The notes: generated by a model not told the origin, from the letters alone. A stretch of DNA of 64,000 nucleotides from Mesorhizobium norvegicum (GCF_004919685.1 NZ_SMYZ01000021.1:280746-344745); one strand, 5' to 3'. Positions 18,274 to 28,898 are shown, counted from the stretch's first letter. Numbers and translations are program-made.

Positions 18274-19947
18274 ATGTCTGTCACAGGTGCGGGTCACAAT
18301 GCGGATCTGATCGTCATCAACGGTCGTGTGTTGACCATGGACGATGACAATCCCGCCAGCGAGGCCATTGCCGTCAAGGACGGCGCCATCATCGCCATTG
18401 GCAGCCGCGCCTCCATCGAAGAGCTCAAGGGACCGGCCACCAACATCATCGACGCCAAGGGCGGCTCGGTCCTGCCGGGCTTCATCGAAGCGCATATGCA
18501 TCTTTTCGGCGGTGCCGCGGAACTCGACAATCTGCATCTGGCAGGGGTGCATGGCTTCGATGCCTTGCGTGATGCGATCCGTGCCTTCGCGGCGGAACGG
18601 CCGAACGCCAAGCTGCTGGTGGGCGCCGGCGTTGACTATGCGATCCTGCCCGAGCCGGTCACGCGCCACCATCTCGACCGAATCATCCCTGATCGCCCGT
18701 TCGCCATGTCGGCCTCCGACCACCATACGATGTGGGCGAACACCAAGGCGCTGGAGCAGGCGGGCCTCCTGCACGGCAGGGAATTGGGACCGGGCAACGA
18801 GATCGTGATGGGTGCCGATGGCCTCGCGGCGGGCGAATTGCGCGAGGGCGAGGCTTTCGGCCCGATCCTGGAGCACTTCGGGCAGAACCGCACACGGCTT
18901 GGTCTTACGGGTGGCGAGCCGGAACCCTATCCGTCCGCCGAGGAGCTTGCCGCCGACCGGGATCTGATGCATCGCGGCCTGGAATGGTGCGCCCGCCACG
19001 GCATCACGTCGATCCAGAACATGGACGGCAACCTCTACCAGCTTGAGCTGCTTGCCGGCCTCGAGCAAGAAGGGCGATTGCTGTGCCGTACGAAAATCCC
19101 GTTTCACTTCAAGAACTTCATGGACCTCGACATGCTTGAGAAAGCATCGACGATGGCTTCGACCTACAAATCGGAGTGGCTGTCGTCGGGCATGGTCAAG
19201 GTGTTCTACGACGGCGTGCTCGATTCATGGACGGCTGTGATGGTCGAGCCCTACGCGGATCGTCCGGATTGGTCCGGCGAGCCGTTGTTTGCGCCGGAGC
19301 ATTTCGCTGAATTGGCGGTGGAAGCCGATCGTCGCGGCCTGCAGATCGCGGTGCATTCGATCGGCGATGGTGCGGTGCGCGCGGTGCTCGACGGCTACGA
19401 GGCGGCGCAGAAGAAAAACGGCAGGCGCGACAGCCGGCATCGGATCGAGCACATCGAGGTCACGACGGAGACCGACGTGCCGCGCTTTTCCGAGCTTGGT
19501 GTCATCGCGTCGATGCAGCCGCCGCATCCGCCCGGCGCGCTCAACTTTCCGCTGGAACCGACGCTGTCGCGCATCGGCCGCGAGAAATGGCCGCTGAGCT
19601 ATGCCTGGCGAACGCTGAAAGAGGCCGGCGCGCGCGTTGTCTTCGCTTCGGACTGGCCGGTATCGCCGGTCGATCCGATCCTGGGCATTCAGGCGGCAGT
19701 GCTGCGCAAACCGTGGGCAGAAGGCGATCCCGACCAGAGCTTCTCGCTGCAGGAGTCGCTTGCGGCCTATACGGTGGAGGGCGCCTATGCCGAATTCGCT
19801 GAAAATCGCAAAGGCCGGCTGAAGCCCGGCTATCTGGCGGATCTGGTGGTACTCTCGGCCGATATCGAGAAGACGGCACCGGAAGCCCTGCATACCGTGC
19901 GGCCGGTGACAACGATCTGCGGCGGCAAGGTGACTTATCAGGCCTGA
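18274..19947 (+). CDS. YtcJ-type amidohydrolase
   Basis: The product is 557 residues from the ATG at 18274 (GGAG six bases upstream); an upstream in-frame ATG at 18211 is less likely. The protein is of the YtcJ/metal-dependent amidohydrolase type. It begins ADLIVINGRVLTMDDDNPAS, has the metal-binding GFIEAHMHLFGG (HxH) near residue 75, a later HSIGDGAVR histidine, HRIEHIE and the ASDWPVSP aspartate, and ends with the usual beta-sandwich segment GRLKPGYLADLVVLSADI. Members hydrolyse amide or ester bonds in small molecules. It is the first plus-strand gene before the PotABCD-type transporter, suggesting it acts on the imported substrate. The substrate is unknown. Confidence 0.9.
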   Translation: MSVTGAGHNADLIVINGRVLTMDDDNPASEAIAVKDGAIIAIGSRASIEELKGPATNIIDAKGGSVLPGFIEAHMHLFGGAAELDNLHLAGVHGFDALRDAIRAFAAERPNAKLLVGAGVDYAILPEPVTRHHLDRIIPDRPFAMSASDHHTMWANTKALEQAGLLHGRELGPGNEIVMGADGLAAGELREGEAFGPILEHFGQNRTRLGLTGGEPEPYPSAEELAADRDLMHRGLEWCARHGITSIQNMDGNLYQLELLAGLEQEGRLLCRTKIPFHFKNFMDLDMLEKASTMASTYKSEWLSSGMVKVFYDGVLDSWTAVMVEPYADRPDWSGEPLFAPEHFAELAVEADRRGLQIAVHSIGDGAVRAVLDGYEAAQKKNGRRDSRHRIEHIEVTTETDVPRFSELGVIASMQPPHPPGALNFPLEPTLSRIGREKWPLSYAWRTLKEAGARVVFASDWPVSPVDPILGIQAAVLRKPWAEGDPDQSFSLQESLAAYTVEGAYAEFAENRKGRLKPGYLADLVVLSADIEKTAPEALHTVRPVTTICGGKVTYQA

Positions 19948-20074
19948 CCGTGGCATGGGAATTGCCTCCTGAATCAAGATTCAGTTACGCAGTTGCCAAG
20001 CCGGCCGCCATGTGGTGACAATCAAACAGGAACGAAACCTGCCGCAAAGAGCAGGCTTTCTCAATGGGGTAATC

Positions 20075-21175
20075 GTGCCGGAACAACCGGGTAAGAATGC
20101 GATCGAAGTCCGTGGTGTGCGCAAGGTATTCGGCACTGGGGAGGCGCAAGTCGCCGCACTGGATACCGTTTCCGTCTCCATCCGCGAAAATGAGTTTTTC
20201 ACGCTGCTCGGGCCCTCCGGCTGCGGAAAGACAACGCTCTTGAGGCTGATAGCCGGCTTCGATTTTCCGAGCGCCGGCGAAATCCTGCTCTACGGCGAGG
20301 ATATCGCGCCGCTGCCGCCCTTCAAGCGGCCGGTCAACACTGTTTTCCAGTCCTATGCACTGTTCCCGCACATGACGGTCGCCGACAATATCGGCTTTGG
20401 CCTGGAAATGCTGGGCAAGCCGAAGGCCGAGATCAAGGCGCGCGTCGCCCAGATGCTGAAGCTGGTCAAGATGGAGGCCCTCGCCGGTCGTCGCACCAGC
20501 CAGATCTCTGGCGGCCAGCAGCAGCGCGTGGCGCTGGCCCGGGCGCTCGCACCGCAGCCGAAAGTGCTGCTGCTCGACGAGCCGCTCTCCGCGCTCGACT
20601 ACAAGCTGCGCAAGGAAATGCAGATCGAGCTGAAGCGGCTGCAGCACGAGACCGGCATCACCTTCATCTTCGTCACCCACGACCAGGAAGAAGCGCTGAC
20701 CATGTCGGACCGCATCGCGGTGATGTCGGCCGGCAAGATCCTGCAGGTCGGTTCGCCGCGCGACATCTATGACCGCCCGGCCGAGCGCTTCGTCGCCGAC
20801 TTCATAGGCGAAACCAATTTCCTCAAAGGGACCGTGGTGTCGAAGAAATCCGGCGTCGCCACCGTCAAGCTCGCTTCCGATGCAACCGTGGCGGCAGGGT
20901 TTCCTGACAACTTCGACCCCACCGGTGCCGTGACGGTCGTGGTGCGGCCGGAGCACGCGGATCTGATCGCCGATGCATCCAAAGGCACTGTCGCCGGAAC
21001 TCTGGCGAATGTCGTCTATTTCGGCACCGACACGCACTACCACGTCAAGCTCGACGGCGGCGACAACTTCATCGTGCGTCACCAGAACAGCCGGTCCGGC
21101 GCGGTGACATTCGAGCCGGGCGCTAAGGTGGGCATCGTCTTCGAAGACGACGGCGCGCGGATACTGAAGGACTGA
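20075..21175 (+). CDS. Spermidine/putrescine-type ABC transporter ATPase (PotA-like)
   Basis: The product is 366 residues from GTG at 20075. A longer frame from GTG 20012 would have to read through a CCTGC/GCAGG hairpin (20040-20057), so the shorter start is preferred. Motifs: Walker [11 protein letters not shown]-loop [14 protein letters not shown], signature [13 protein letters not shown], Walker [13 protein letters not shown] and the switch His in VTHDQEEA. The C-terminal TOBE domain ([15 protein letters not shown]) is that of the PotA/CysA class. It supplies ATP hydrolysis for the two permeases that follow; the stop overlaps the next ATG. Confidence 0.93.
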   Translation: MPEQPGKNAIEVRGVRKVFGTGEAQVAALDTVSVSIRENEFFTLLGPSGCGKTTLLRLIAGFDFPSAGEILLYGEDIAPLPPFKRPVNTVFQSYALFPHMTVADNIGFGLEMLGKPKAEIKARVAQMLKLVKMEALAGRRTSQISGGQQQRVALARALAPQPKVLLLDEPLSALDYKLRKEMQIELKRLQHETGITFIFVTHDQEEALTMSDRIAVMSAGKILQVGSPRDIYDRPAERFVADFIGETNFLKGTVVSKKSGVATVKLASDATVAAGFPDNFDPTGAVTVVVRPEHADLIADASKGTVAGTLANVVYFGTDTHYHVKLDGGDNFIVRHQNSRSGAVTFEPGAKVGIVFEDDGARILKD

Positions 21176-22104
21176 TGACAATGGCGCTTTCCCAAGCTGC
21201 GTTGTTCGAGGCCAAGGCCGAGAAAGCAAGCGCCAGGCGCAACCGCCTGCTTTCCCTGCCGGCGCTGATCGTCATCGGAATTTTCGGCGTGCTGCCGCTG
21301 CTTATCATCCTGGTCTATTCGTTTCTTCAGGCCGCGCCCTATGGTGGCGTCCAGTGGAAGTTTTCGACGGACGCCTATCTGAACTTTCTGTTCCAGCAGG
21401 ACATTTTTGACGATACGCTGCAGTTCACGCCGGATTTCCTGATCATCTATCTGCGTTCGTTTCTGTTTGCCGTGGTGACGACGATCGTCTGCCTGCTACT
21501 AGGTTTTCCGACCGCCTATTTCATGGCGACGCGCACGCCGGCACAGCGCAACTGGTGGGTGCTGCTGATCACTATCCCGTTCTGGTCGAACCTTCTGGTG
21601 CGCACGCTGGCCATCATGTTCATCATCCGCGACGAAGGTCTCATCAACAATCTTTTGATGGGACTTGGGGTGATCGAGAAACCGATCACCATGCTCTACA
21701 CCAACTTCGCCATCCAGCTCGGCCTGCTCTACTCGTTCCTGCCGTTCATGATCCTGCCGCTCTATGCCAGTCTGGAAAAACTGGATTTCCGGCTGGTCGA
21801 GGCCGCCAACGACCTCTACGCGACGCGCCGGCAAGTTCTTTGGCGGGTGATCATTCCGCTCTCGCTGCCCGGCATCATCGCCGGCTGTCTGCTTGTGTTC
21901 ATCCCCGCACTCGGCGCCTATGTGACGCCGCTGATTCTTGGCGGCGGTATCCATCTGATGATCGGCGATCTCATCGCCCAGCAATTCGGTTCCGGGCGCA
22001 ACTGGCCGCTCGGCTGCGCACAGGCGCTGATCCTGATGGCCGCGGTTCTGGTCGCTCTCTACTTCTACGTTCGCAACACGTCGGGGAAAATCCAGCATGG
22101 CTGA
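21175..22104 (+). CDS. Spermidine/putrescine-type ABC permease (PotB-like)
   Basis: The product is 309 residues and overlaps the ATPase stop (ATGA). It has six predicted membrane segments and the ABC permease EAA-like loop KLDFRLVEAANDLYATRRQV with VIIPLSLPGIIAGCLL. PotB-typical features include NNLLMGLGVIEKPITMLYTN and IPALGAYVTPLILGGG. It pairs with the next gene to make the transmembrane channel. Its stop overlaps the start of the PotC-like gene by 8 bases. Confidence 0.93.
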   Translation: MTMALSQAALFEAKAEKASARRNRLLSLPALIVIGIFGVLPLLIILVYSFLQAAPYGGVQWKFSTDAYLNFLFQQDIFDDTLQFTPDFLIIYLRSFLFAVVTTIVCLLLGFPTAYFMATRTPAQRNWWVLLITIPFWSNLLVRTLAIMFIIRDEGLINNLLMGLGVIEKPITMLYTNFAIQLGLLYSFLPFMILPLYASLEKLDFRLVEAANDLYATRRQVLWRVIIPLSLPGIIAGCLLVFIPALGAYVTPLILGGGIHLMIGDLIAQQFGSGRNWPLGCAQALILMAAVLVALYFYVRNTSGKIQHG

Positions 22105-22909
22105 TCCCCGCAACGTCGACATCAAGGATCAGCCCGGGTTCCGCACGATCGCCATCACATGCGTTGCCGTGCTCTATGTGCCGATCCTGATCCTGATGAT
22201 CTTTTCGTTCAACACGGGTTCTCTGGTCACCCACTGGGAGGGGGTCGGCCTGACCTGGTACGGCAGCGCGCTGCTCAATGAGGAATTCCACAACGCCGCC
22301 AAGAATACGCTGATCATCTCGACCACGGCGACCGTGATTTCGACCATATGCGCGACGCTGGCCGCGATCGGTATGACGCGGGTGAAACCATGGCGCGGCC
22401 TTCCGGCCGCCTTCATGGTCATCAACCTGCCGCTGATGGTTCCTGAGATCATCACGGCGGTGGCGACCTTGTCCTTCTTCGCGTTGATCGCCGGGGCCTT
22501 CGGGCTGAATTTCGGCATCGGCAATCTGATTCTCGCCCATACCGTGTTCTGCATTCCCTTCGCCTACATGCCGATCCGGGCGCGTCTGGAGGACATGGAC
22601 CTGACGCTCGAATCTGCCGCCGCCGATCTCTATGCCACGCCGTGGCATGCGTTCCGGCGCATAACACTGCCGTTGCTTGTCCCCGGCATAATGTCGGGTG
22701 CGGCACTCGCCTTCATCGTCTCCTTCGACGATTTCACCATCACGCAACTCGTCGCCGGCCCCGGCCAGACGACCCTGCCTCTCTACATCTGGAACCAGAT
22801 CAGGCGGCCGATGACGCCGGAGATCAATGCCATCTCCACCATCCTGCTCTTGGTCTCGATCCTCTTCGTCTCGGTATCGTTCCTGATCGCGCGCCGACGC
22901 GCCAAGTGA
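22097..22909 (+). CDS. Spermidine/putrescine-type ABC permease (PotC-like)
   Basis: The product is 270 residues with six predicted membrane helices. The cytoplasmic coupling loop is DMDLTLESAAADLYATPWHA followed by FRRITLPLLVPGIMSGAALA. FIVSFDDFTITQLVAGPGQT is the typical PotC C-terminal stretch. It is the partner of the PotB-like permease and lies 24 bases before the binding-protein gene. All four transporter subunits are present and intact. Confidence 0.93.
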   Translation: MADPRNVDIKDQPGFRTIAITCVAVLYVPILILMIFSFNTGSLVTHWEGVGLTWYGSALLNEEFHNAAKNTLIISTTATVISTICATLAAIGMTRVKPWRGLPAAFMVINLPLMVPEIITAVATLSFFALIAGAFGLNFGIGNLILAHTVFCIPFAYMPIRARLEDMDLTLESAAADLYATPWHAFRRITLPLLVPGIMSGAALAFIVSFDDFTITQLVAGPGQTTLPLYIWNQIRRPMTPEINAISTILLLVSILFVSVSFLIARRRAK

Positions 22910-22933
22910 ATAAATGGGAAGGCAAAGGAGAAC

Positions 22934-23965
22934 ATGATGTCTAGGAAACTGATGACTGCCGTTTCGACGGCGGTGCTTTTGTGGGCGGTACCCGCACTCG
23001 CCGATGGCGAGCTGCATATCTACAATTGGGGTGACTACACCAATCCCAAGCTGATCGAAAAGTTTGAGAAACAGTACAACATCAAGGTCACGCTGGACGA
23101 CTATGATTCCAACGAAACCATGCTGTCGAAGGTACGCGCCGGCAATTCCGGCTACGACATCGTGGTGCCGTCCGACTACACCGTGAAGATCATGGTCGAC
23201 GAGGGCCTGCTCGAAAAGACAGAGCCCAATGCGATGCCGAACGGCAAGAACATCGATCCGCGCTTCGTCGACATCTACTGGGACAGCGGCCGCCACTACA
23301 CCGCGCCCTGGCAGTTTGGCACCACGGCGTTCGCGGTCAACACGGACAAGTTCAAGGGCGACATCGACACGCTGGCTGTCCTCTTCGATCCGCCGGCGGA
23401 GCTGAAAGGCCAGATCAACATTCTCGACGACGTCAACACCGTCATGCATGCGGCCGAGCGTTATGCCGGCGTGCCGCGCTGCGGCGCCGACAAGGCCAAT
23501 CTGAAGAAGGTCAACGACATCCTGACGGCCGCGAAGCCGTCATGGAAGACCTTCAGCTACGACACCATCACCAAGATCACCTCCGGCGACGTGATCGTGA
23601 CGGAACAGTGGAACGGCGCGACCTATCGCTCGCGGCAGAAAATCCCGGCCATCAAATATGCCTATCCGAAGGAAGGCATCGAAGGCTGGATGGACAATGT
23701 GGCGGTGTTGAAGGGGGCCAAGAACCTCGACAATGCCAAGCTGTTCCAGGATTTCATCATGGCCCCGGAAAACGCGGCGCTGATCTCGGAATTCGCCGGC
23801 TACGACAACGGCATTGCCGGCAGCCACAAGTTCCTGCAGGCGGATTTCGCCAATTCGCCGGAACTCAATCCGCCGGCAGGTGCGCCGACGGCGGAATTCG
23901 TTCCGCCATGTCCGCCAGATGTGGTGGAAATCTACAACAAGATCTGGACCAACCTGCGCAAATAG
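22934..23965 (+). CDS. Polyamine-type ABC substrate-binding protein (PotD-like)
   Basis: The product is 343 residues. Two adjacent ATGs follow AAAGGAGAAC. A Sec signal peptide ends near ALA (residue 24), and the mature protein begins DGELHIYNWGDYTNPKLIEK, the PotD/PotF opening motif. IVVPSDYTVKIMVDEGLLEK and the acidic and aromatic positions of polyamine pockets appear later (YWDSGRHYTAPWQFGTTAFA). It would capture the substrate in the periplasm. Compared with true PotD, the ligand specificity could be putrescine, spermidine or an acylated amine; the sequence alone does not decide. Confidence 0.92.
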   Translation: MMSRKLMTAVSTAVLLWAVPALADGELHIYNWGDYTNPKLIEKFEKQYNIKVTLDDYDSNETMLSKVRAGNSGYDIVVPSDYTVKIMVDEGLLEKTEPNAMPNGKNIDPRFVDIYWDSGRHYTAPWQFGTTAFAVNTDKFKGDIDTLAVLFDPPAELKGQINILDDVNTVMHAAERYAGVPRCGADKANLKKVNDILTAAKPSWKTFSYDTITKITSGDVIVTEQWNGATYRSRQKIPAIKYAYPKEGIEGWMDNVAVLKGAKNLDNAKLFQDFIMAPENAALISEFAGYDNGIAGSHKFLQADFANSPELNPPAGAPTAEFVPPCPPDVVEIYNKIWTNLRK

Positions 23966-23985
23966 CTCGGGTCCAAAATCCAGCG

Positions 23986-24009
23986 GAAGGGGGGCTTCGG
24001 CCTCCCTTC
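23986..24009 (+). terminator. UUCG-capped hairpin between transporter and hydrolase genes
   Basis: A 10-base-pair stem with one mismatch (GAAGGGGGGC / GCCTCCCTTC) is closed by a TTCG tetraloop. It lies 21 bases after the binding-protein stop. There is no T-run, so it may attenuate transcription or protect the upstream mRNA end rather than terminate fully. Confidence 0.5.
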
Positions 24010-24031
24010 TTCGCGCTTACGGGGAGGCTCG

Positions 24032-25228
24032 ATGACGTCCTATCGCAATTCCGATCCGCGGCCGCCGATCATGCAGGGATCGCCGCCCGCCATGGTGGTT
24101 CCCAAGCTCGACTGGGACCGGCCACCGTGGAACCGCTGGGCGTTCCAGCACATCCGTGAATTCCTGCCGACCGCCGAAGTCTGGCGCGGCAATGGCCATC
24201 GCAACCGGTTCGAACGCGCCGAGGTCGATCTCGACGGGCTGGCGGTCGAAGACAGCGAGTGCAAGCCGACAACGCTCGCCGGGCTGCTCGACGAGACCTA
24301 TACGGACGGCTTCCTGGTGCTGAAGGACGGCAGGATAGCCTATGAGCGCTATTTCAACGGCATGGACGAGCGCACGCTGCACCTGTCGCAGTCGATGGCG
24401 AAGTCCGTCACCGGTTCGGTGTTCGGCATACTGGTCGGGCGCGGCCTGATCGATCCGGCCAAGCCAGTGACGACCTATCTGCCAGAACTCAGCGCGACAG
24501 GCTGGGCCGGCGCCAGTGTCCAGCATGTGCTGGACATGACCAGCGGCGTCCGCTTCTCCGAGGAATATACCGACCGCTATTCGGACATTGGCCAGGTCGA
24601 TGTCGCCACCGGCTGGAAGCCGGTGCCGCCGGACAGCGATCCGGCCTTTCGCTGGCCCTCGCACATGTTCGAGCTGATCCTGGGCTTGAAGGAAACGATC
24701 CGCCCGCATGGTGCTGCGTTCGAATACCGCTCGATCGAGACCGACGTGCTTGCCTTCATCATGGAGCGGGTGACCGGCAAACGGCTGCCGCAGCTGGTTT
24801 CGGAAGAACTCTGGCAGAAGCTCGGCGCTGATGAAAGCGCCTGCTTCACCGTCGACAGCGCCGGCTATGCGGTTGCCGACGGCGGCTTCAACGCGACGCT
24901 GCGCGACTATGGCCGCTTTGGCCAGCTGATCCTCGACAATGGTGGCGGCGTCGTGCCGGCCGAATGGATCGAGGCGACACGCAACGGCAGGCATGGGCCG
25001 GATTTCTCTGACAGTCTGCCGGAAGGCAGCTATCGCAACCAGTTCTGGATCGAGGATCCGCGCTCGCGCGCGCTGATGTGCCGGGGCGTGTTCGGGCAGA
25101 TGATCCATATCGACTGGAACACCGGAATGGTCGTGGTGAAGCTTTCGACCTATCCGGATTTCGGCAATGTCGCCTATTCCATAGCGACGCTGAAGGCCGT
25201 GCACGCCATCGCCACGGCACTTCGCTGA
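24032..25228 (+). CDS. Class C beta-lactamase-fold serine hydrolase, copy 1
   Basis: The product is 398 residues. The ATG follows GGGGAGGCTCG. The active-site serine motif SxxK is SMAK in HLSQSMAKSVTGSVFG, and the Tyr-x-Asn-like second motif appears to be YRS in FEYRSIETDVLAFIMERVTG. It has no clear signal peptide, so it is probably cytoplasmic. The family includes 6-aminohexanoate-dimer hydrolase, esterases and D-aminopeptidases. It stands in tandem with a paralogue (next gene) and downstream of a PotABCD-type transporter, so an amidase acting on the imported compound is a reasonable guess but not proven. Confidence 0.88.
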   Translation: MTSYRNSDPRPPIMQGSPPAMVVPKLDWDRPPWNRWAFQHIREFLPTAEVWRGNGHRNRFERAEVDLDGLAVEDSECKPTTLAGLLDETYTDGFLVLKDGRIAYERYFNGMDERTLHLSQSMAKSVTGSVFGILVGRGLIDPAKPVTTYLPELSATGWAGASVQHVLDMTSGVRFSEEYTDRYSDIGQVDVATGWKPVPPDSDPAFRWPSHMFELILGLKETIRPHGAAFEYRSIETDVLAFIMERVTGKRLPQLVSEELWQKLGADESACFTVDSAGYAVADGGFNATLRDYGRFGQLILDNGGGVVPAEWIEATRNGRHGPDFSDSLPEGSYRNQFWIEDPRSRALMCRGVFGQMIHIDWNTGMVVVKLSTYPDFGNVAYSIATLKAVHAIATALR

Positions 25229-25263
25229 GCCCCACAAGAAGAAACGACCTGGAAGGAACCGCC

Positions 25264-26445
25264 ATGACCGGCAAGACCGCGTTCGAGACCCGATACGGCT
25301 TCCGCCGCAACCAGGTGCTGCTCGCCAACTGGCGCGAGAATCCGTTCAACCGGTGGTCGTTCCAGAATCTCGGCGAACTGGTGCCGACCGCCCGCGTGGC
25401 GGCAGCGTCGGGCGTTGTCGAAGCCCCCGTGCGGGACATGGGCGGGCTGCTCGGCGAAAAGGTTTCGGTCGGCGATGCGCCGGAGACGGTGGCTGAATTT
25501 CTCGCACGTTCGAGCACCGACGCGCTGACGGTGATGAAAGGCGGCAAGATCATCGGCGACTGGTTCGCGCCGCATATGGATTTCGGCGCCCGCCACATCA
25601 TCTTTTCGATCAGCAAGTCGCTGACCGCCATTGTCGCGGGCATACTGGAAGGCGAGGGGGTGTTCGACCCGGAAGCACCGGTGACGGCCTACATCCCTGA
25701 AGCCGCCGGCTCGGCCTATGGCGATGCGAGCGCGCGGCATGTGCTCGACATGAGCGTCAGCCTCGATTTCGAGGAAGCCTATCTCGATCCGGAGAGCGCC
25801 TTTGCCCGCTATCGCCGCGCCACGCTGTGGAATCCGGGCGGCGGCACGGAGAGCCTGCGCGAATTCATCCTGACCCTGCAGCGTCTGGCCGAGCCGCACG
25901 GCCAGACCTTCCGCTACCGCTCGCCCAATTCCGACCTGCTCGGCCTGCTGCTCGAGCGCGCCTCCGGCCAGCGTTTCACCGACCTGATGCGCGAGAAACT
26001 GTGGCTGCCGATCGGCGCCCTCAGTGAAGCCTCGATAGGCGTCGACATGGAAGGCACGGCCCGCACCGCCGGCGGCATTTCGGTGACGCCGCGCGATCTG
26101 GCACGTGTCGGCGAGATGATGCGGCAAGGCGGCATGGCCAATGGCCGCCGCATTGTACCCGAAGCCTGGGTGCGCGATACAGTTGCGACCGGCGGCAGTG
26201 CGGACGCCTGGCAGCGCGGCGCGATGCTGCCGCTGTTTCCCAAGGGCCGTTACCGCAACAAATGGTACCAGACCGGACATGAAAACGGCGCCTATTGCGG
26301 CATCGGCATCCACGGCCAATGGCTGTATGTCGATCCCAGGACCGAAGTGGTGATCGCCAAGATGTCGTCGCAGCCGGAGCCGGTGGACGATCCGCTCGAT
26401 GTCGAGATCGTCGCTTTCTTCGAGGCGCTGAGCCGCCTGGTCTAG
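25264..26445 (+). CDS. Class C beta-lactamase-fold serine hydrolase, copy 2
   Basis: The product is 393 residues from the ATG at 25264, preceded by GGAAGGAACC. The SxxK motif is SISK in [17 protein letters not shown], and the second motif is [20 protein letters not shown]. It shares its plan with the preceding gene: N-terminal NRWSFQN versus NRWAFQH, LVPTA versus FLPTA, and the same GxxxxDPxxPVTxYxPE region. They are therefore a tandem duplication that has diverged widely. It also lacks a signal peptide. It is the last gene of the putative acylpolyamine locus; tex follows 128 bases later. Confidence 0.88.
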   Translation: MTGKTAFETRYGFRRNQVLLANWRENPFNRWSFQNLGELVPTARVAAASGVVEAPVRDMGGLLGEKVSVGDAPETVAEFLARSSTDALTVMKGGKIIGDWFAPHMDFGARHIIFSISKSLTAIVAGILEGEGVFDPEAPVTAYIPEAAGSAYGDASARHVLDMSVSLDFEEAYLDPESAFARYRRATLWNPGGGTESLREFILTLQRLAEPHGQTFRYRSPNSDLLGLLLERASGQRFTDLMREKLWLPIGALSEASIGVDMEGTARTAGGISVTPRDLARVGEMMRQGGMANGRRIVPEAWVRDTVATGGSADAWQRGAMLPLFPKGRYRNKWYQTGHENGAYCGIGIHGQWLYVDPRTEVVIAKMSSQPEPVDDPLDVEIVAFFEALSRLV

Positions 26446-26573
26446 ACTGGGCCCGAGTCGCCACATTAGCGCTCGCTTTCCTGTGGACCCGCCGGGCTGA
26501 TCAAAACGCGGCGGTTGGCGGGCCGGACGTCTGCGCCTATGGTCGCCGCTCTTTGGGTGAGAGCAGGAACGAC

Positions 26574-28898
26574 ATGGCATCCGACATCAAGCGCATTGCA
26601 GCCATCATCGCGGCCGAGATCGCTGCCCGGCCCGAACAGGCGGCCGCGGCAATCGAACTGCTGGATGAAGGCGCGACGGTGCCGTTCGTGGCGCGCTATC
26701 GCAAGGAAGTCACCGGCGGGCTGGACGACACGCAATTGCGCGACCTTGCCGAACGGCTTTCCTATCTGCGCGAGCTTGATGCGCGCCGCGACACCATCCT
26801 CGGCTCCATCCGCGAGCAGGGCAAGCTGACCGCGGAGCTCGAGGGCAAGATCGTCGCTGCCATCACCAAGGCCGAACTGGAAGACATCTACCTGCCCTAC
26901 AAGCCCAAGCGCCGGACCAAGGCCGAGATCGCCAGGGAGCGGGGATTGGGGCCGCTGGCCGAAGCCATTCTAGCGAACCGCGCGCTGGTGCCTGCCGAGC
27001 TGGCGATGGCCTATGTCACCGAGGAGGTCGCCGATACCAAGGCAGCGCTCGAAGGGGCGCGCGACATCCTGTCTGAACAATTCGCCGAGAATGCCGATCT
27101 GGTTGGCAAATTGCGCACCTACATGAAGGAACGCGCTTTCATGCGGGCCAGGGTGGTCGACGGCAAGCAGGAGGCCGGCGCGAAATTCTCCGATTATTTC
27201 GACCATGTCGAGCGCTGGGCGAATGTGCCGAGCCATCGCGCGCTGGCGATGCTGCGCGGCCGCAACGAGGAGGTGCTGTCGCTCGACATCGAGGTCGATG
27301 CCGACGACACGTCGCCGGTAAAGCCGGTCGAGCGGATGATCGCCAATGCCTATGCCATCGGCGGCAGCCTGCCGGGCGACCGCTGGCTGATGGAGGTGGC
27401 GAGCTGGACCTGGCGGATAAAACTGTCGCTGCACCTGACGCTCGACCTGATGCGGGACATGCGCGAGCGGGCCGAGGAAGAGGCGATCCACGTCTTCGCC
27501 CGCAATCTGAAGGATTTGCTGCTGGCGGCCCCCGCCGGTTCGCGCGCCACGATGGGGCTCGACCCCGGCATCCGCACCGGCGTCAAGGTGGCGGTGGTCG
27601 ACGGCACCGGAAAGGTGCTGACAACGACGACTGTCTATCCGTTTCCGCCCAGGAACGATGTGCGCGGCACCCAGGCGGAACTTGCCAAGCTTATTCGCCT
27701 GCACAAGGTCGAGCTGATTTCGATCGGCAACGGCACCGGCAGCCGAGAGACCGAAAAGCTGGTGGCGGACATGCTGTCCGACATGCCGGCTGATGGTGGC
27801 CCGAAGCCGCTGAAAGTGATCGTCAGCGAGGCGGGCGCTTCGGTCTATTCGGCATCGGCGACGGCGGCGGCGGAATTCCCCGGTCTCGACGTGTCTCTGC
27901 GCGGCGCGGTGTCGATCGCGCGGCGACTGCAGGATCCCTTGGCCGAACTGGTCAAGATCGAACCCAAATCGATCGGTGTCGGTCAGTACCAGCACGATGT
28001 CGACCAGTACCGGCTCGGCCGCTCGCTGGAAGCGGTGGTGGAAGACGCGGTCAATGCAGTCGGCGTCGACCTCAACACCGCCTCAGCGCCGCTTTTGGCT
28101 CGCGTCTCCGGCCTTGGCGCGTCGCTCGCCGACGCCATCGTTGCGCATCGCGATGCGACCGGTCCCTTCGCCAGCCGGAAGGATTTGCTCAAGGTGCCGC
28201 GGCTCGGGCCGCGCGCGTTCGAGCAAAGCGCCGGCTTCCTGCGCATTGCCAATGGCAGCGAGCCGCTCGATGCCTCGTCGGTGCATCCCGAAGCCTATGG
28301 CGTGGCGAAGAAGATCGTCGCCGCCTGCGGGCGCGATGTGCGTGCGCTGATGGGCGACAGTGCCGCGCTCAAGGCGCTCGATCCGCGCGTCTTCGTCGAC
28401 GAGCGCTTCGGCCTGCCGACGGTGCGCGATATCCTGGCGGAGCTGGAAAAGCCCGGCCGCGATCCGCGCCCCGGCTTCAAGACGGCGACCTTCGCCGACG
28501 GCATTGACGACATCAAGGATCTGAAGCCCGGCATGCAGCTGGAAGGCACCGTCACCAATGTCGCCGCCTTCGGCGCTTTCGTCGATATCGGTGTGCATCA
28601 GGACGGGCTGGTGCATGTCTCGCAACTGGCCGACAGGTTCATCAAGGATGCGCATGAGGTGGTCAAGGCCGGCGACGTGGTCAAGGTGCGGGTCGTCGAC
28701 GTCGACATCAAGCGCAAGCGCATCGCGCTGTCCATGCGCAAGGATGGTGGCGAGGGTGGCGTACCGCGCGGCGGGCCGCGCGACAATGGTGGCGGCAGGC
28801 CGGCCCCGCGTTCGCCGGCACCGCAGCGCCAGCCGGAACGGCCGGCGCAGCAAGGGGCATTCGGTGCGGCACTGGCGGATGCACTGAAGCGGAAGTAG
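26574..28898 (+). CDS. tex: Transcription accessory protein Tex (S1 RNA-binding)
   Basis: The product is 774 residues from the ATG at 26574. The Tex family order is complete: N-terminal Tex domain ([20 protein letters not shown]), YqgF-like nuclease fold ([20 protein letters not shown]), helix-hairpin-helix ([20 protein letters not shown]), and a C-terminal S1 domain ([34 protein letters not shown]). A Gly/Arg/Pro-rich tail follows. Tex is a cytoplasmic nucleic-acid-binding factor tied to transcription and RNA turnover. Its stop directly abuts the stop of the convergent LysR gene with no spacer. It appears unrelated in function to both neighbours. Confidence 0.97.
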   Translation: MASDIKRIAAIIAAEIAARPEQAAAAIELLDEGATVPFVARYRKEVTGGLDDTQLRDLAERLSYLRELDARRDTILGSIREQGKLTAELEGKIVAAITKAELEDIYLPYKPKRRTKAEIARERGLGPLAEAILANRALVPAELAMAYVTEEVADTKAALEGARDILSEQFAENADLVGKLRTYMKERAFMRARVVDGKQEAGAKFSDYFDHVERWANVPSHRALAMLRGRNEEVLSLDIEVDADDTSPVKPVERMIANAYAIGGSLPGDRWLMEVASWTWRIKLSLHLTLDLMRDMRERAEEEAIHVFARNLKDLLLAAPAGSRATMGLDPGIRTGVKVAVVDGTGKVLTTTTVYPFPPRNDVRGTQAELAKLIRLHKVELISIGNGTGSRETEKLVADMLSDMPADGGPKPLKVIVSEAGASVYSASATAAAEFPGLDVSLRGAVSIARRLQDPLAELVKIEPKSIGVGQYQHDVDQYRLGRSLEAVVEDAVNAVGVDLNTASAPLLARVSGLGASLADAIVAHRDATGPFASRKDLLKVPRLGPRAFEQSAGFLRIANGSEPLDASSVHPEAYGVAKKIVAACGRDVRALMGDSAALKALDPRVFVDERFGLPTVRDILAELEKPGRDPRPGFKTATFADGIDDIKDLKPGMQLEGTVTNVAAFGAFVDIGVHQDGLVHVSQLADRFIKDAHEVVKAGDVVKVRVVDVDIKRKRIALSMRKDGGEGGVPRGGPRDNGGGRPAPRSPAPQRQPERPAQQGAFGAALADALKRK

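Noticed and set aside
20012..20074. Longer N-terminus for the PotA-like ATPase
   Set aside because: It would read through a hairpin and adds residues not expected before the [11 protein letters not shown] opening; GTG at 20075 is preferred.
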